From Catonia carolina (lineage: Eukaryota; Arthropoda; Insecta; Hemiptera; Achilidae): 64,000 nucleotides of DNA. The DNA is taken from the NCBI GenBank assembly GCA_035578175.1, contig JAQMRL010000001.1, forward strand, positions 188,004,283 to 188,068,282, in the 5' to 3' direction. The notes under the pieces were generated by a model. The model made no database searches and was not told the origin of the DNA. It saw only the letters and a list, made by a program, of their open reading frames with translations. Both the position numbers and the translations under genes were made by a program. Below, piece by piece: positions 1-11,339 of this stretch (position 1 is its first letter; the number at the start of each line of letters is the position of its first letter).

Positions 1-79
1 TTTTTTATGTCCACACATTTACAAATTAAATAAAAAAAAAAATTGACAAAAAAATAATAAATATAAAAATAATAATAAT

Positions 80-1065
80 TCCAATGTATCAATGAGTCCA
101 ATGTATCTCGGTAGAAAGAATAAAAACTTACAGATCCCTTATTTGGCCTTTGCGGACGACTTGGCAATTTTTTCTGAGTCAAAAGAACAGGCCATCAAAC
201 AAATTGAAACTCTGAAGTGTGCCGAGAAAATTGGACTACAAATCTCCTTCACAAAAACTGTCTTCACTTGCCATAATACGAAAGTCAAAGAGCTTGAAAC
301 CAAATATGGAAAAATAAATAAAGTATCTAACTTTAAATATCTGGGGGAAAATGTATCTGAGAAGGAAGCCTACAGCGATAGAATTCGGAAAGCCCGGAAA
401 GGTCTTGGACTTGTACATAATATCTATAATAAAAAATGTTTATCCATAAACTCTAAATTGAGACATTATTCTACAGTTATTAAGCCCTCAATGACATATG
501 CCAGTGAAACATTGAGTCTTAATCGTAAAATGGACTTGGACATTCTTTTGAAGGAGGAGAGAAAAATCATCCGGAAAATACTTGGACCGAGGGAAGCAGA
601 GAATGGTTTCAGGCTACAGAAGAATTGTGAAGTCGAAAAGCACTCCAATATAGTAGCAGACATGAGGAAGAGAAGACTTAAGTTTTTCGGACATATTAAA
701 AGACTCCTCGAGAATAGGATAACACGGAAAATAGTGGAATATGTTAGCTCTCTTAAAAATGGAGTAGACTGGATAAAAAGGTTAAAGAGGATCTCAATCT
801 TGCGGGAATTCCTGAAGAAATAACTACTGACAGGAAGAAATACCGGAAATGCGTTGAGGACTGGGAGGTCAAGCCGGTGGAAAAACATCAAAAAGTCGGA
901 ACTAGATGGACTGAGGATAGGAAAAAGGCATTCTCGGAGAGAATGAAAGCATACTGGGTGGAGAAAAAACGGAAGGTACCCAGTAGAGTAATCCATAATT
1001 AAATACTTACCGACTTCCACTTTGGGAGCTTGACGCAAATAATAATAATAATAATAATAATAATA
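80..1065 (+). mobile_element. 5'-truncated RTE-like non-LTR retrotransposon with (AAT)n tail
   Basis: The reading frame at 92-823 encodes the back half of a reverse transcriptase. It opens with the palm motif YLAFADDLAIF (catalytic FADD), then an NFKYLG thumb-entry motif, a ...YASETLSLN block and a C-terminal RRLKFFGHI block. A frameshift near 780-830 moves the tail into another frame, where GTRWTEDRKKAFSERMKAYW can be read up to a stop at about 1002. A trinucleotide (AAT)n run follows. No endonuclease or early RT motifs remain, so the copy is 5' truncated, as expected from incomplete target-primed reverse transcription. The absence of an RNase H domain and the microsatellite tail favour the RTE group (inference). 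The flanks are themselves AAT-rich, so the target duplication cannot be defined. The element is inactive. Minus-strand frames over it are shadows. Confidence 0.8.
1038..1065. repeat. (AAT)n microsatellite, 3' tail of the RTE-like copy
   Basis: Uninterrupted AAT trinucleotides directly follow the untranslated end of the retrotransposon, as RTE-type tails do. Confidence 0.85.
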
Positions 1066-2347
1066 TAATTATTAGTCATCAAAGTTATCCCGGAATATCT
1101 AAATATTCCAGAAAATTTGCACCTGCAGAAGCTGGTTTGACAGCACTATCCGCCAGTATTTTTTTGCTACAACGAGGTCAGAGTTAGGTAATCAGTCATG
1201 CTTCCTCTGTTCGTTAATATTTATGTTTGATATGTTCGTTCAATTTAGTCATAATATTTTTAAAATAAATCTTTGTACTTGTAGATTTGTTTTCTTTTTT
1301 TATTCTGCAATTCAATGTACAAATTTTTTTTAGTCAGTTCTATTAACAGATATGTCCGCGCAAGTCATGTCACTCAGGACTAAAGACGCATCCATTATAT
1401 TATAAATTATATACATCCATTATTACTGCGTAAAACTGAAGAGAAAAATAGGTTTTGAAATTTTCGTGGATTCCAAGCCATTAAAACAGTTTTTATCCAG
1501 GAAAAAACATTTTTCCTTAAAAAAATTGTTCAATCCCATCTTAAAATTAAATGCATCTGTGGCATGTTACTAATTCCATCTAGGAAGGGTTAATACACTG
1601 CTGAAGTAATTTAATTTGCAAGAATTGCACTTATTAGTTGAATGATAAAATAACTGTTTTAATCAAACAAAAACACACTAATCAAAAAATTCTTGAAAAC
1701 ATTTTTTTCTCCAGTTGCAATCTCATTGTTTTTAAGAAACACAATTTTTAAATAATTAGTTAAATTATTCTTGTAAAGGCGGAATGATTGTAAAGAGACA
1801 GATCAGATAACTTTTGGAAACCTGTGAAAGATCTAAAAACAATTTTAATTCTTGTTTTAAAATATGGAATATGGCTACCTAAGATTTTTTTTTTTTTTAT
1901 TGAGTGATGATGCCTACATAAGCCTTGGGCTTATTTATTTCCTAAACTATTAACGAGAGAAGATACAGTTGAAACAGTTATAATACAAAAATTAGACAAA
2001 CCAATAATGATAAAGAAAAGTAACAAAAAAATAAATAAACATCTGAGATAATAAAGGAGTAAAAATTATGGGTTAAGTAAAAGAAGGAAACTCCAAAAAG
2101 AAAAGCAAATATTCATAGTCATCATTCATATACATCGGATAAAATTTTTGGTAGCAAAAGAAATGATAGTGAATAAATTCTGTTGCTAAAAAATGTTGAC
2201 AACAGATTTAAAATTTTCTACTTGTATTATGTTGAACTTTATAGCAAGATTTGTCTTCTGGAGCATATTTTAAATATCTTGAACTATATTTATAGTAATG
2301 TATTTCTACATATTATAGTAAATAAATTTTCTTGATAGTTTACTTAC
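1066..2347. other. AT-rich non-coding DNA with a possible SINE tail
   Basis: No gene is recognisable. A poly(T) run followed by TGAGTGATGATGCCTACATA near 1886-1925 resembles, on the minus strand, the poly(A)-proximal tail of the SINE-like copy at 59258-59410 (both read ...CAATAAAA on the minus strand). It may be an end fragment of the same family. The rest is unassigned. Confidence 0.4.
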
Positions 2348-2416
2348 CAAAAAGGGTAAATGTATTTACTGGGTAAGTTTTTGAATGTGAGCTTAATCAA
2401 AGTTTGGACACCACTA
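2348..2416 (-). CDS. Candidate coding exon, minus strand (unknown protein)
   Basis: On the minus strand this 69-bp stretch is bounded by an AG acceptor (CCATGCAG) and a textbook donor (G then GTAAGTAAAC). It is open in the phase required by the exon at 2551-2619: one leading T, 22 codons, two trailing bases. The translation includes LIKLTFKNLPSKYIYPF. The pyrimidine tract before the acceptor is poor. A competing acceptor with a better tract (TTTTTTTAAACAG, exon edge at 2502) would instead give a short terminal exon reading LPKF and a stop at 2487-2489, though with an unusually short 48-bp intron. I cannot choose between them. Confidence 0.3.
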
Positions 2417-2550
2417 CTGCATGGATTAATATTACTTTTTCTTCAAAAACTATTTAACAGTTAGTCACATCTGATAAATGGCCTACTTAAAATTTAGGCA
2501 ATCTGTTTAAAAAAATTCTTAATGTAATCAAGACTATTTTTTACGTTTAC

Positions 2551-2619
2551 CTTTCTGGAGAAAGATCTGGGGAAGACTCAGTTTTATCATCATATTGACT
2601 GGTAGTTGCAGAAGTTGGA
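2551..2619 (-). CDS. Probable internal exon of an unknown minus-strand gene
   Basis: The 69-bp minus-strand exon has a good acceptor (TTTTCATTTCAG) and a good donor (AAAG then GTAAAC). It begins with one base completing a codon and ends with two bases (phase 2 at both ends). The open frame reads PTSATTSQYDDKTESSPDLS then PE, a hydrophilic Ser/Thr/Asp-rich linker. Its leading T completes the CG left by the exon at 7834-7878 (giving Arg), so the frame is continuous across a 5.2-kb intron. The function is unknown; the composition suggests a disordered, possibly phosphorylated region. Splice sites and phase agreement support it, but no transcript evidence is available. Confidence 0.55.
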
Positions 2620-3490
2620 CTGAAATGAAAACAATAAAAGAAATCAAAAAATTATTTAAAAAAATGTGACATTATTTTTGGTATTATATTTGTTTTATAA
2701 GTTCATGAAGTTTTCTTATAAATAAAGTAATACTCAAACCAGTTTAAAATTACAGGTTAGAGCTATGGGGTACATCTAGTTCATCAATATAGAAATACTG
2801 CAGTACTATCAATCAAAATGCTTGAAAGTGAACACTGCAGCTCCATGGTGCCCCTGCATGCTGTGGCGCACACTTTGAGAACTGCTGCTCTACAAAATAA
2901 ACACGATATTTAAAAAAAATAAATAAAAACCAAATAGGTTTTGGAATATTTAACTAGATTTAAAATTCTTGCGGCCATAGGCTAAACGTAATATCAAGAC
3001 AAAAACTGTAATTATAATTCATGTATTGTTTACTATCATAGTGTATTAATGAGTACTGTTACTGTAATTACAATAACAGTAAGTTTATTTTGAGGTAACT
3101 TTTATTATTTAAATTATTGTTCTGTTAAAATAGACCTTAATATTAAGATAAATTGTATGTTGTCAACGATTTTATTTTCAATTATGTATATTTTTAGCTA
3201 GTGCAGTGTGTGCTCCCCCAATATGACTCATGACCTTGTTATAAATCTAGCAATGGATACACCAGTTATTAAATAGATAATTTAAATATTATTAGCACAT
3301 TAAATATACTAAATTACACATTAATAATATTATATACAGTAATAACGATAATATTAAATATTTTTTTAGTAATAAAATCTACTACTGTTTTTATAACTAG
3401 TCGAATAAACATGATAAAAACAATTCAAATTTTGAAGAATAAATCATAGTTCATTATTTAGACAAAGCAATTAATTTCTTAAAATTAACC
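2620..3490. other. Intron-like AT-rich DNA with a hAT-like end
   Basis: The stretch near 2850-2887 (GTGGCGCACACTTTGAGAACTGCTG) resembles one end of a hAT-type MITE. Such ends commonly read CAGNRGTTCTCAAA on the opposite strand. No partner end was found, so it is a fragment at best. The remainder is unassigned. Confidence 0.3.
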
Positions 3491-3508
3491 TAAGTACATA
3501 TTTGAATA
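3491..3508. repeat. Left target-site duplication of the RTE-like insertion
   Basis: The 18-bp sequence taagtacatatttgaata is found again, identical, at 4884-4901 on the other side of the element. Confidence 0.9.
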
Positions 3509-4883
3509 GGCCAAGGGAGTGGAAAAAAGGCTTAGTTTGTCCAATATATAAAAAAGGAGATAAATTGCTGTGTAATAATTATCGGGGGATCACTTTGCTG
3601 GACATAGCTTATAAAATATTTTCCCGCATTCTGACAGTGAAATTGAGCAAGCTTGGAGAAGACATAATAGATGAGTATCAGTGTGGATTTCGACATGGCA
3701 GGGGCACTACAGACTAGATCTTCACCATTAGACAAATCATGGAGAGGTTTTATGAGCACAACATGAACTTGCACATGCTTTTCATAGATTTTAAACAGGC
3801 ATTTGACAGAGTGAAGAGAGTGGAAGTGCTTGCAGCATTAGACAGGTTTGGTTTCCCAAAAAAATTGATCAATTTAGTGAAACTAACAATGATTGAAACA
3901 AAAGGCATGGTTCTAACTGAAGGCAGAGTAAGTAGAGAGTTCACGGTCTGTGATGGAGTGAGACAGGGTGATGTGCTGTCGGCTTTGCTCTTCAATATTG
4001 TGCTTCAGAAGGCAATGGAAAGTATTGACAGAAAGGGCAACATTATGAATAGAATGACCCAAGTTATGGCATACGCCGATGATGTTTTCATAATTGCAAG
4101 AAGCATGCGGTCACTGGAAGAGATCTTTTTGAAGATCAAGGAGGAAGCAAAGACAGTCGGTTTGGAAATAAATGAGGGAAAAACCAAGTATCTAGAAATT
4201 AGCACCAGAGGATTGAGAGGACAAGGAGCAGTAAAAATAGGAGAAAGCATGTTTGAAAAGGTGACGAGCTTCACGTACCTGGGAACTGAGATCAATAGCA
4301 GTAACAGAATATCAAATGAAATAAAACGCAGGTTAATGTTGGGCAATCGTGCTTATTTTGCAAATAGAAATCTGCTTAAGTCAAAACTCCTTACTAGGAA
4401 CACAAACATGAAAATCTACAACACGCTAATAAGGTCAATTGTCACCTATGGTAGTGAAACGTGGACAATTCTCCAGGAAGATAACAAAGCCCTGAAAGTG
4501 TTTGAAAGAAAAATAGTAAGGAGGATATATGGCCCGGTTTATGAGAATGGTTTGTGGAGAATCCTGAAAAATGCTGAGATAGAGATGATACTGCAAAGAA
4601 GGAATATCCTCAGGTACATAAAGGCAAGACGAATAAGTTGGTTTGGTCACATCGAAAGAATGTCTGATGAAAGAATGCAAAAGGTAATGCTGAAAGAGAA
4701 GTTAGAGGCAGTGAGAAGAAGAGGGAGGCCGAGAGCACGATGGCAGCAGGATGTGGAGAGGGATTTGAGATCGATGGGCGTGAGAGGATGGAGACGGACA
4801 GCGAGAGATAGAGGAGCTTGGAGGCGAATTGTGGAGGAGGCCAAGGCCCACATCGGACTGTAGCGCCAGGATAAGTAAGTAAG
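3509..4883 (+). mobile_element. Young 5'-truncated RTE-like retrotransposon with near-intact RT
   Basis: One frame runs from the element's left edge to a TAG at 4861-4863, interrupted only by an in-frame TAG at 3715-3717. It encodes reverse transcriptase from the [14 protein letters not shown] and NNYRGITLL motifs, through [32 protein letters not shown] and the catalytic AYADDVF, to KVTSFTYLG. A C-terminal ISWFGHIERM / RRRGRPRARW block ends it. The stop at 3715 sits where related enzymes usually carry Gln, so a single C-to-T change would explain it. The upstream endonuclease is missing by 5' truncation. The end carries a (TAAG)n tail at 4872-4890. Perfect 18-bp direct repeats flank the copy, so insertion is recent. 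A protein start annotated at TTG 3502 would lie in the target duplication and is not a real start. Confidence 0.92.
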
Positions 4884-4901
4884 TAAGTACATATTTGAAT
4901 A
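4884..4901. repeat. Right target-site duplication of the RTE-like insertion
   Basis: Identical 18-bp partner of 3491-3508. Its first bases overlap the (TAAG)n tail, so the true duplication may be a few bases shorter. Confidence 0.9.
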
Positions 4902-6520
4902 TCCCTACATTTTATTCACGAATTAGGTAATTTTTAGAGTTGTTTAAATTATGGTACCTAAATATTTGTATTATCAATTCAATTATAGAAAAGTATTTTG
5001 ACTCATATATAATACTTTTATAAGTATTATAGTTATTTTGGTTTAAAGAAAAGAATAAAATTATTTTGGGTTTACTTTATCAAGAATCTATTTATTAACC
5101 TTGTGTTATTGATTGTGGAAGGTGTATTTATTCTCCTCTTACTAAAAACGAACTTCTTAAGTTATATTTTCACGGATAAACCGCAAAGAAATGAACAAAC
5201 TCATGACTAAATAAGTAAAGTTTACTGATTATATTCTCCAGTGAAGTAGATAATGTACACAAGTATCACAACATAAAATGTGGTTGAATAAAATATTTTC
5301 AGATATAACACATTCAATAGTTATGATATTCAGTTCAATAAGAACATGCGAGAACAGTATTAGATCTGTTGTTTATATGTACAGCCAAAACGTTTGTTTG
5401 AACCCCTGGAAGTTATACTAAATAGGATAAGGAGTGAGGTGTTATACCATAGTATGTTTTACTATGTGGGGAAGTATGTTTACTTAATATTTCTCAAAAG
5501 TACTAAATTTTTACCCTGCAAATGACAAATTCATTTCATTCACTTTATGGTCTAACTAGTTCTAATTCAATGAAATTTATTTTTTTCAGAAGAGATAACG
5601 TTGCAATGCCTCTACTGCTTCTACTCATCAATATAAATGTCATTTAATTGACTAATTATGTGAGAACAAACAGAATTATTCTTTAAATTTTAGTAACTAT
5701 TACGGCATATGCAATAAATTTAATATTCCATTTATGACATGTACAAATTAGTTTTATGAAACAGTACTATTAAATCACGCTTGTAGTTAGATGAAATTAA
5801 AATTTTCTAGTTGCATACGTTATGTTATAATTTTGTACAGAAATAAATTTTATTATAATGTCCTTTAAATTAAATTTATAGTTTAAATTTATGTGAAACT
5901 AGTAATTATATGTATGCTCCACATGGGCTAGCCTCAGGAGTGCACTCGTGTTTCTTGTCTTTTGACTACATAATGAATTTTTACTCAGATGATTTCATAA
6001 ACATCCATTCTAATTTTCAGAATAGGAGATCTTTGGAAAGGTATAAATCCTTAAGAGCAAATGTTCAAAATTTAAATGCTTTACTTTTCCTAAGTATTAC
6101 TTGAAGTATATGGATACCAATTTCCAGAACTCTTTGAAAAGGTATAGAATAATATTAATGCTTTCTGATAAATGGCTCCTTTCTACCCCTTATGTGCAAG
6201 TGCACAATTTGGAAATGCTTCAGTTTTCAGTTTTGCTTTGCATTATCAAGCAGTTAGAGAATTAGTGGTTAGTGAATTGGTATCACATTCATTTAAACAG
6301 AGATAATTTCTTGTTGTACAAAAATAAAATTTTCTAAAGAATTCTAACACCTTGTCAGGTTCTATAGAAATAATATTACAGAAATGCAAAAAATAACTAG
6401 TTACCAAAAAAATAAAAATAAATAAAAGTAACTAGTTACCAAAAATTACAATAAAACATTTTAAACATTTTTATTCAGTGATTATGCATTTTTTTTGTTA
6501 AGACAAGTCCATACGAAAAC
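4902..6520. other. AT-rich non-coding DNA with a decayed R2 copy
   Basis: A degenerate minus-strand relative of family R2 can be followed at about 5430-5670: ACCCTGCAAATGACAAATTC, then AGAAGAGATAAC, then TGCCTCTACTGCTTCTACTC match conserved R2 blocks. No gene is recognised in the rest. The small open frame at 5910-6104 shows no family features. Confidence 0.4.
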
Positions 6521-7268
6521 AGTATGACGTAAAACACTCACATGACTTTTTCTTATCAACATAATAATGAAAATAATGACTAATAATGTAAAAATAACAT
6601 AATAATAAGTAAACAATGTAAAATAAAATAAAAACAACCTAATTTCATGAGTAAATGACACAAAATAAATTAACCTCTGTAGGACTTAAAAATATGGAAA
6701 ATCATTAATTGACATTAAACTAGGTTCTGTAGAAAAAATGTTTGAAATAAAAATTATATACACTCTTGTCCTAAAATGAAAATTAGGGCAATAATCTTAA
6801 AAAAAGTAAATTTTTACTACTAAAGCACAGCCCCCAAGAATTTTAGCAGACTTTAAATAGCTTAGGCTACACTTGGTTGTAGAGCATAAAACATGTACAA
6901 TAAATGAGGCGTTTTTAAAAAAATTGTAGGTCGTTTTTGAAAAAATTGCAAAAATGTGAAAAATCACTCGAATAAACTTACTACTTCTGGTTGACTGATT
7001 TTGATGAAAATGTTTGTATCAGGTCCCTCCCTCAGTGGTAACTAACTTGAGTTTTAAGTTTCAACTTCATACAATATTCTGTTCTTGAGATATTGTGTTC
7101 ACACAGATACACATACTCACAGACCACTCACTAAAAACATGTTTTTTGGGGGTTCATGGGACTTGTAAACGTGTATTTCTACTGAAAACTTTATTTTGAA
7201 AAATTTACATGAAAACAATTATTTCTTGCTTATACATTCATATCAGACAAGAGAAGAGTCATAAAAGT
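6521..7268 (-). mobile_element. Family D (DINE/HINE-like) repeat, copy 1
   Basis: A diverged minus-oriented copy. It starts with a decayed ...AAAACACTCACATGACTTTTTCTT end, carries the middle block CTACTTCTGGTTGACTGATT, a short degenerate CA tract, and CACTAAAAACATGTTTTTTG. It ends at GACAAGAGAAGAGT. The microsatellite core is almost lost. It directly precedes an R2 copy. Confidence 0.8.
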
Positions 7269-7301
7269 AAGAATTAGTTCTCATATGTTACTTATGCTAG
7301 T

Positions 7302-7702
7302 TTATGCCCATTACAGACAGGTGGAGTGTTAAATTATTTGCACTCAATCTGTTAATTCCAGGGCTACAAAACAATAGTCTGTTTCTTATCACATTGTCAG
7401 CCAATTAAATGACTGAATCATTTAAGAACAGAAGAGGTAGAGGTGTAAAAGAAAGACACTAGTCAGAGTTATCTCCTCTGAAAGTAATGAATTTCATTAT
7501 AAGTACAACCAGACCCTGTGTTGAATGAAGTGAAGGTGTCATTTGCAGGGTGGAAAATAAGTGCTTTTCAGAGGGTCTGGCATGCTGATAAGCATACATT
7601 CCTCACGTTACGTGAGGAAGGCAAAGTAAACCACAGCACTCCTTGTTTTACTTAGTAAAACCTCTAGGCTCTTAGGTAATCAGTCAAAAGGCTGATTACC
7701 TA
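7302..7702 (+). repeat. Family R2 interspersed repeat, copy 1
   Basis: It shares with copies at 10128, 19420, 60351 and 60753 the succession: GGCAGGTGGAGTGTTAAATT-like start, CAGCCAATTAAATGACTGAA, AACAGAAGAGGTAGAGG, TTATCTCCTCTGAAAGTAAT, GGCATGCTGATAAGCATAC, and an end at GGCTGATTACCTAA. In this copy the terminal AGCC/GGCT hairpin is altered. No protein family is assigned. Confidence 0.8.
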
Positions 7703-7833
7703 AATAACAAAACACTAGTTTATTTGTCCATTTAAGAACTTTTAATATAACTCTGTTAATGATGGGAAAATTCCACAAAAAATTTTATAAAACACAATTA
7801 TAATAAATTTAAGAATAACCTAATATTACTTAC

Positions 7834-7878
7834 CGATACAACTTTCTATTTGTATCATCAGCCACTAACATGCCTACA
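7834..7878 (-). CDS. Probable 45-bp internal exon of an unknown minus-strand gene
   Basis: On the minus strand a CATACCAG acceptor and an excellent donor (CG then GTAAGTAAT) delimit 45 bp. One leading base, 14 codons and two trailing bases give phase 2 at both ends. The open frame reads VGMLVADDTNRKLY. Its leading T completes AG from the exon at 18486-18636 (Ser), and its trailing CG is completed by the T of the exon at 2551-2619 (Arg). This three-exon phase agreement is the main evidence. The exon is short, so chance cannot be excluded. Confidence 0.5.
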
Positions 7879-8398
7879 CTGGTATGTCATTTGTACAAAT
7901 ATTTAGGCTATCTCAAAACAATAGTGTACTTGTTTGAACAATTGTAATTGATTAAAATGATAGGTAATCAATTTAATTTTCCCATAGATAAAATAACATA
8001 CACATAATAAACTACAGATTGTAGATTAAATTCTGTTGTCCCTTCTTACTTCCCTCTACATTCAAATAATTATACACATTAAATTTTATCATAAAATCAG
8101 AAACAGAATTATAACAATAAAACTTCATACTTTAAAATCTGTATTTGTATGAATTATGGAGAAAAATAACAAAAATAATTTTATTTATCATGAACCAATT
8201 TTATCATTAAATCAAACTCATTTTTCAGTTACCCATTAATAAAAAAAAAAATCAGCAAATTTAAAAAAGGTTAGATTGTGCATTGACGATGAATGACACA
8301 TTTGAAATTTGTAATTTATGAATAAATGGTGTTTTTCACAATTTCACCTCAACTTTAACTTACAAGAATATTAAATTTTAACAAATTGCACAATTTTT
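7879..8398. other. AT-rich intron-like DNA
   Basis: No repeat family or gene is recognised between the candidate exon and the next family D copy. Confidence 0.3.
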
Positions 8399-9275
8399 CA
8401 CTTTTCTCGCCCTACATGAATATAATGGAAAGGAAAGAACTGATTTCATGCTGATTTTTCAAAATCAAGTATTCACAGGTAAAACGTGTTTTCAGGCCCC
8501 CTGAACCCAAAAGACATGTTTTTAGCAATTTGTGTGTATATGAACAAAATATCTCAAGAACGGAATATTGTACGAAGTTAAAACTTATAACTTATTTAGG
8601 TACTACTAAGGGACCTGACACGAACATTTTTATCAAAATTGGTCAACCAGAAGTAGTAGCTTATTTGTGCGATTTTTCACGGTTTTGCAATTTTCTCAAA
8701 ACCAGCCCTACAACTTTTTTTTTTAATTCACCTCATCTACTATAATTTTTATGCCCTACAAGATAGAGTAAGCACCATTACTGCTGAAATTGTTGGGGAG
8801 GCTGTGCTACGGTTGTAAATGATTTTTTTAAGATTGTGGCCTTCATGTGCTTTTTAGGGCAGAAGCGTGTAAGTTGTAGAAAATTGAAAAATCTACAACA
8901 TTTATTTCAGTTTTCTGCAACAGCATTAATTAGAGATTTTCTATATTTTTCTCATGAGAAACGGTAAGATTCCGGCCTTTTATGCATTTTACAACAAAAG
9001 TGTATACAATTAAAGTTATGGAAAATAAAAACTTACAACTTTTATTTCAAAGACCTAGGTATTTTTTTCTACAAAGCTTAGATTAGTGTCACTTATTAGA
9101 GCTTTTCCGTATTTTTAAGTTGAACAGAGGTTGATTTTCATTTTGCGTCATTTACTCATGATTAGAATTCGGCTATGTTTTTCATTTTACATTGTTTACT
9201 AATGATTAAACAAGAGTTATAGTTCATTATTTACATTGGCAAGAGAAGTTGTGTGAGTGTTACACACCAAATTTT
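8399..9275 (+). mobile_element. Family D (DINE/HINE-like) repeat, copy 2
   Basis: Plus-oriented from CACTTTTCTCGCCCTACATG to AGAAGTTGTGTGAGTGTTAC. It contains ATCTCAAGAACGGAATATTG and CAACCAGAAGTAGTAG, plus both internal units with the TCTACAAC / CTTACAACTTTTATTTCAA signatures. The TG tract is reduced to TGTGTGTA. The frame at 8530-8745 is a chance reading of this repeat. Confidence 0.85.
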
Positions 9276-9980
9276 GTTTTAAAAAGAGAGATTTAAAAAA
9301 ATCTTCAAAATATTTTATAGTCTAATCTTGAATACCAATCTTGTTTTGAGTGATTGAAAATAAACACCTACATAGTAAACTTAATCTTAATAAATGATTT
9401 CACACGAAAATGGGAAAAATACATTATAATTATTTTATTGATAAATTTTAAAACCACTCACAAAGATTTTGAATAATGAAATAAACACATAATTCAAAAA
9501 TACTGACAACAAAAATAAAATTGTAAAAAATAACTGATTAGTTCAAACTTAGAAAAATACAGAGGCAAAGGGAATATTGCATTCGTGTTAAAAAAACACT
9601 AAAAAGCAAAATACAGAAGTCAATAAAATAATGAAATAAAAAATTCTATTAAAGAAATACCCAGCAACAATAGCTACTAATGGAAACTAATTTATCATAT
9701 CAAATAAATTCATTATTACTTAACAAATGCAGTATGTACTTAATAATGCATTAATCTACAGTCAATGTCATCTCCTACTGACATATTTTACTGACTACAT
9801 AATGACCTTACACCAACAAATATTTTAATACTTCATTACCATATTTTACTTTCTGCAATATTGTACTCAGTGAGAAAATTTTGGATTTGTGCAAAATGTT
9901 TTATGACCAAATTTCAACTTATCTTCATAATTTATGACCCCCTGAAGCCAAAAAACAAGTGGATTGTGAGGGAAAGTTCA

Positions 9981-9981
<1 letters not shown>
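9276..9981. other. AT-rich non-coding DNA
   Basis: Nothing gene-like is seen. A short family D-like phrase (CCCCCTGAAGCCAAAAAACA, 9940-9959) just before the TG tract suggests a remnant of another D copy. Confidence 0.35.

Positions 9982-10052
<71 letters not shown>
9982..10052. repeat. (TG)n microsatellite
   Basis: About 35 uninterrupted TG units. Preceded by a family D-like phrase, it may be the surviving core of a D element. Frames through it translate to Cys-Val repeats and are not genes. Confidence 0.95.
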
Positions 10053-10053
<1 letters not shown>

Positions 10054-10127
10054 TTTTCATCCTGCAGGAAAAGTGGCTCCAAAACTTTTGATAAAACTTT
10101 CCTCAATCATTTCATTTGCTAAACTCA

Positions 10128-10520
10128 TTAATCTACCCATAACAGGCAGGTGGAGCGTTCAATTTATTTGCAATTGATCTGCTAGTTCCAAGGTCACAAA
10201 TATATTTCTGTTTTTTATCACATGGTCAGCCAATTATATGACTGAAGCATTTAATAACAGGAGAGTTAGAGGTGTAAATTACTAGTCAGAGTTATCTCCT
10301 CTGAGAGTAATGAATTTCATTATGCAGCCAGACCTTGTGGTGAATGAAGTAACGGTGTCATTTGTAGGGTGGAAATTAGAAGCTTTTCAGAGGGCCTGGC
10401 ATGCTGATAAGCATACTTTTCCACTCAGTGAGGAAGGCAATTGTAAACCACCTCACTCCTCATTTTAGTTACTGAAGCATTTATAGGTTCAAACCAGTCT
10501 TTTGGCTGAAGACCTAAGGA
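10128..10520 (+). repeat. Family R2 interspersed repeat, copy 2
   Basis: Same order of blocks as copy 1: CAGGCAGGTGGAGCGTTC, CAGCCAATTATATGACTGAA, TTATCTCCTCTGAGAGTAAT, GGCCTGGCATGCTGATAAGC, CCACTCAGTGAGGAAGGCAA. It ends at GGCTGAAGACCTAA. Confidence 0.85.
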
Positions 10521-10569
10521 GCAACAAGCTCATTAAGATGGCATCCTTAAAAAAATTGTGGGAAGCTGT

Positions 10570-10990
10570 TCTCCTTTCTAAAAATATTTGATGGTGGCAA
10601 TTTTTATAAAATTGTCATCTATAATTTTCCTATGACCGTCCGTCCGACACACCCAAATGTCAGAACTACAAGAGATAGCAACAAACGGTTTTCGGATTCA
10701 TAATCTACACAAAAAGTTAGTGTGCCGGGATTGGGTTTGAAGTTCCGGTTTCAGTGACCCAAAACCAGAAGTGAAGAAATCAAAGTCAGAATTTAGAAAC
10801 AAAAGTAGTGTTATTCAATTCCCCTTAAAGAGTCGATACAGAAATCATTGGGTTTGAAGTTCTGGTTTCAACTGGAAGTGGTCCGAAACCGGAAGTCAAG
10901 AAATCAAAGTTGGAATTTGGAAACCAAAATAGTGTCATTTGATTCCTCTAAAAGAGTAGCTTTCTTGAGAAAGCTAAGTGGGCTTGATCC
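10570..10990 (+). repeat. Family R3 minisatellite-bearing repeat, copy 1
   Basis: Begins with TGGTGGCAATTTTTATAAAA, then ACTACAAGAGATAGCAACAA. At least two roughly 110-125-bp units follow, each with GGGTTTGAAGTTCYGGTTTC, a GGAAGTCAAGAAATCAAAGT-type block and AGTGTCATTYGATTCC. It is the opposite-orientation relative of the longer copy at 23519-24180. The frame at 10848-11036 lies within it and is not a gene. Confidence 0.75.
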
Positions 10991-11339
10991 TAATGTGAGG
11001 AAGAATAACCCTGAGTTAAGTAAACTTGCAATGTGACTTCTCGGGTCAACTACTTTTCTTTAGAGAAAATTGCTACTAGTCATAAGACATGTCATCTTGT
11101 GAAAGGGATTTTTCTTTTCGTAAAATTTAAGGGGTATTACAGAAAAAATATTCGTAACAAAAGTTACACATAAAGCATTGTTAATTACTTGCAATGGAGA
11201 TTTAAAACTCTGATACAATGTACGTAGATAAGTTCTTAGTGTGTAAATGAACTGACAATGTGGTAAAGCCACATAAGTACTACCTACATCTAATAAGTGT
11301 TCATACAACTCGTATCTTTAACCACATTATAGTGGTTTT
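10991..11339. other. Unassigned non-coding DNA
   Basis: No gene or repeat is recognised; the minus frame at 11060-11308 lacks family features. Confidence 0.3.

Noticed and set aside
466..1038. 190-codon minus-strand frame
   Set aside because: Antisense shadow of the RTE-like reverse transcriptase; no family motifs. The same applies to minus frames within 3532-4892 and the plus frames within 46043-47002.
5910..6104. 64-codon plus frame starting MYAPHGLASGVHSC
   Set aside because: No homology that I recognise and no exon signals; likely chance.
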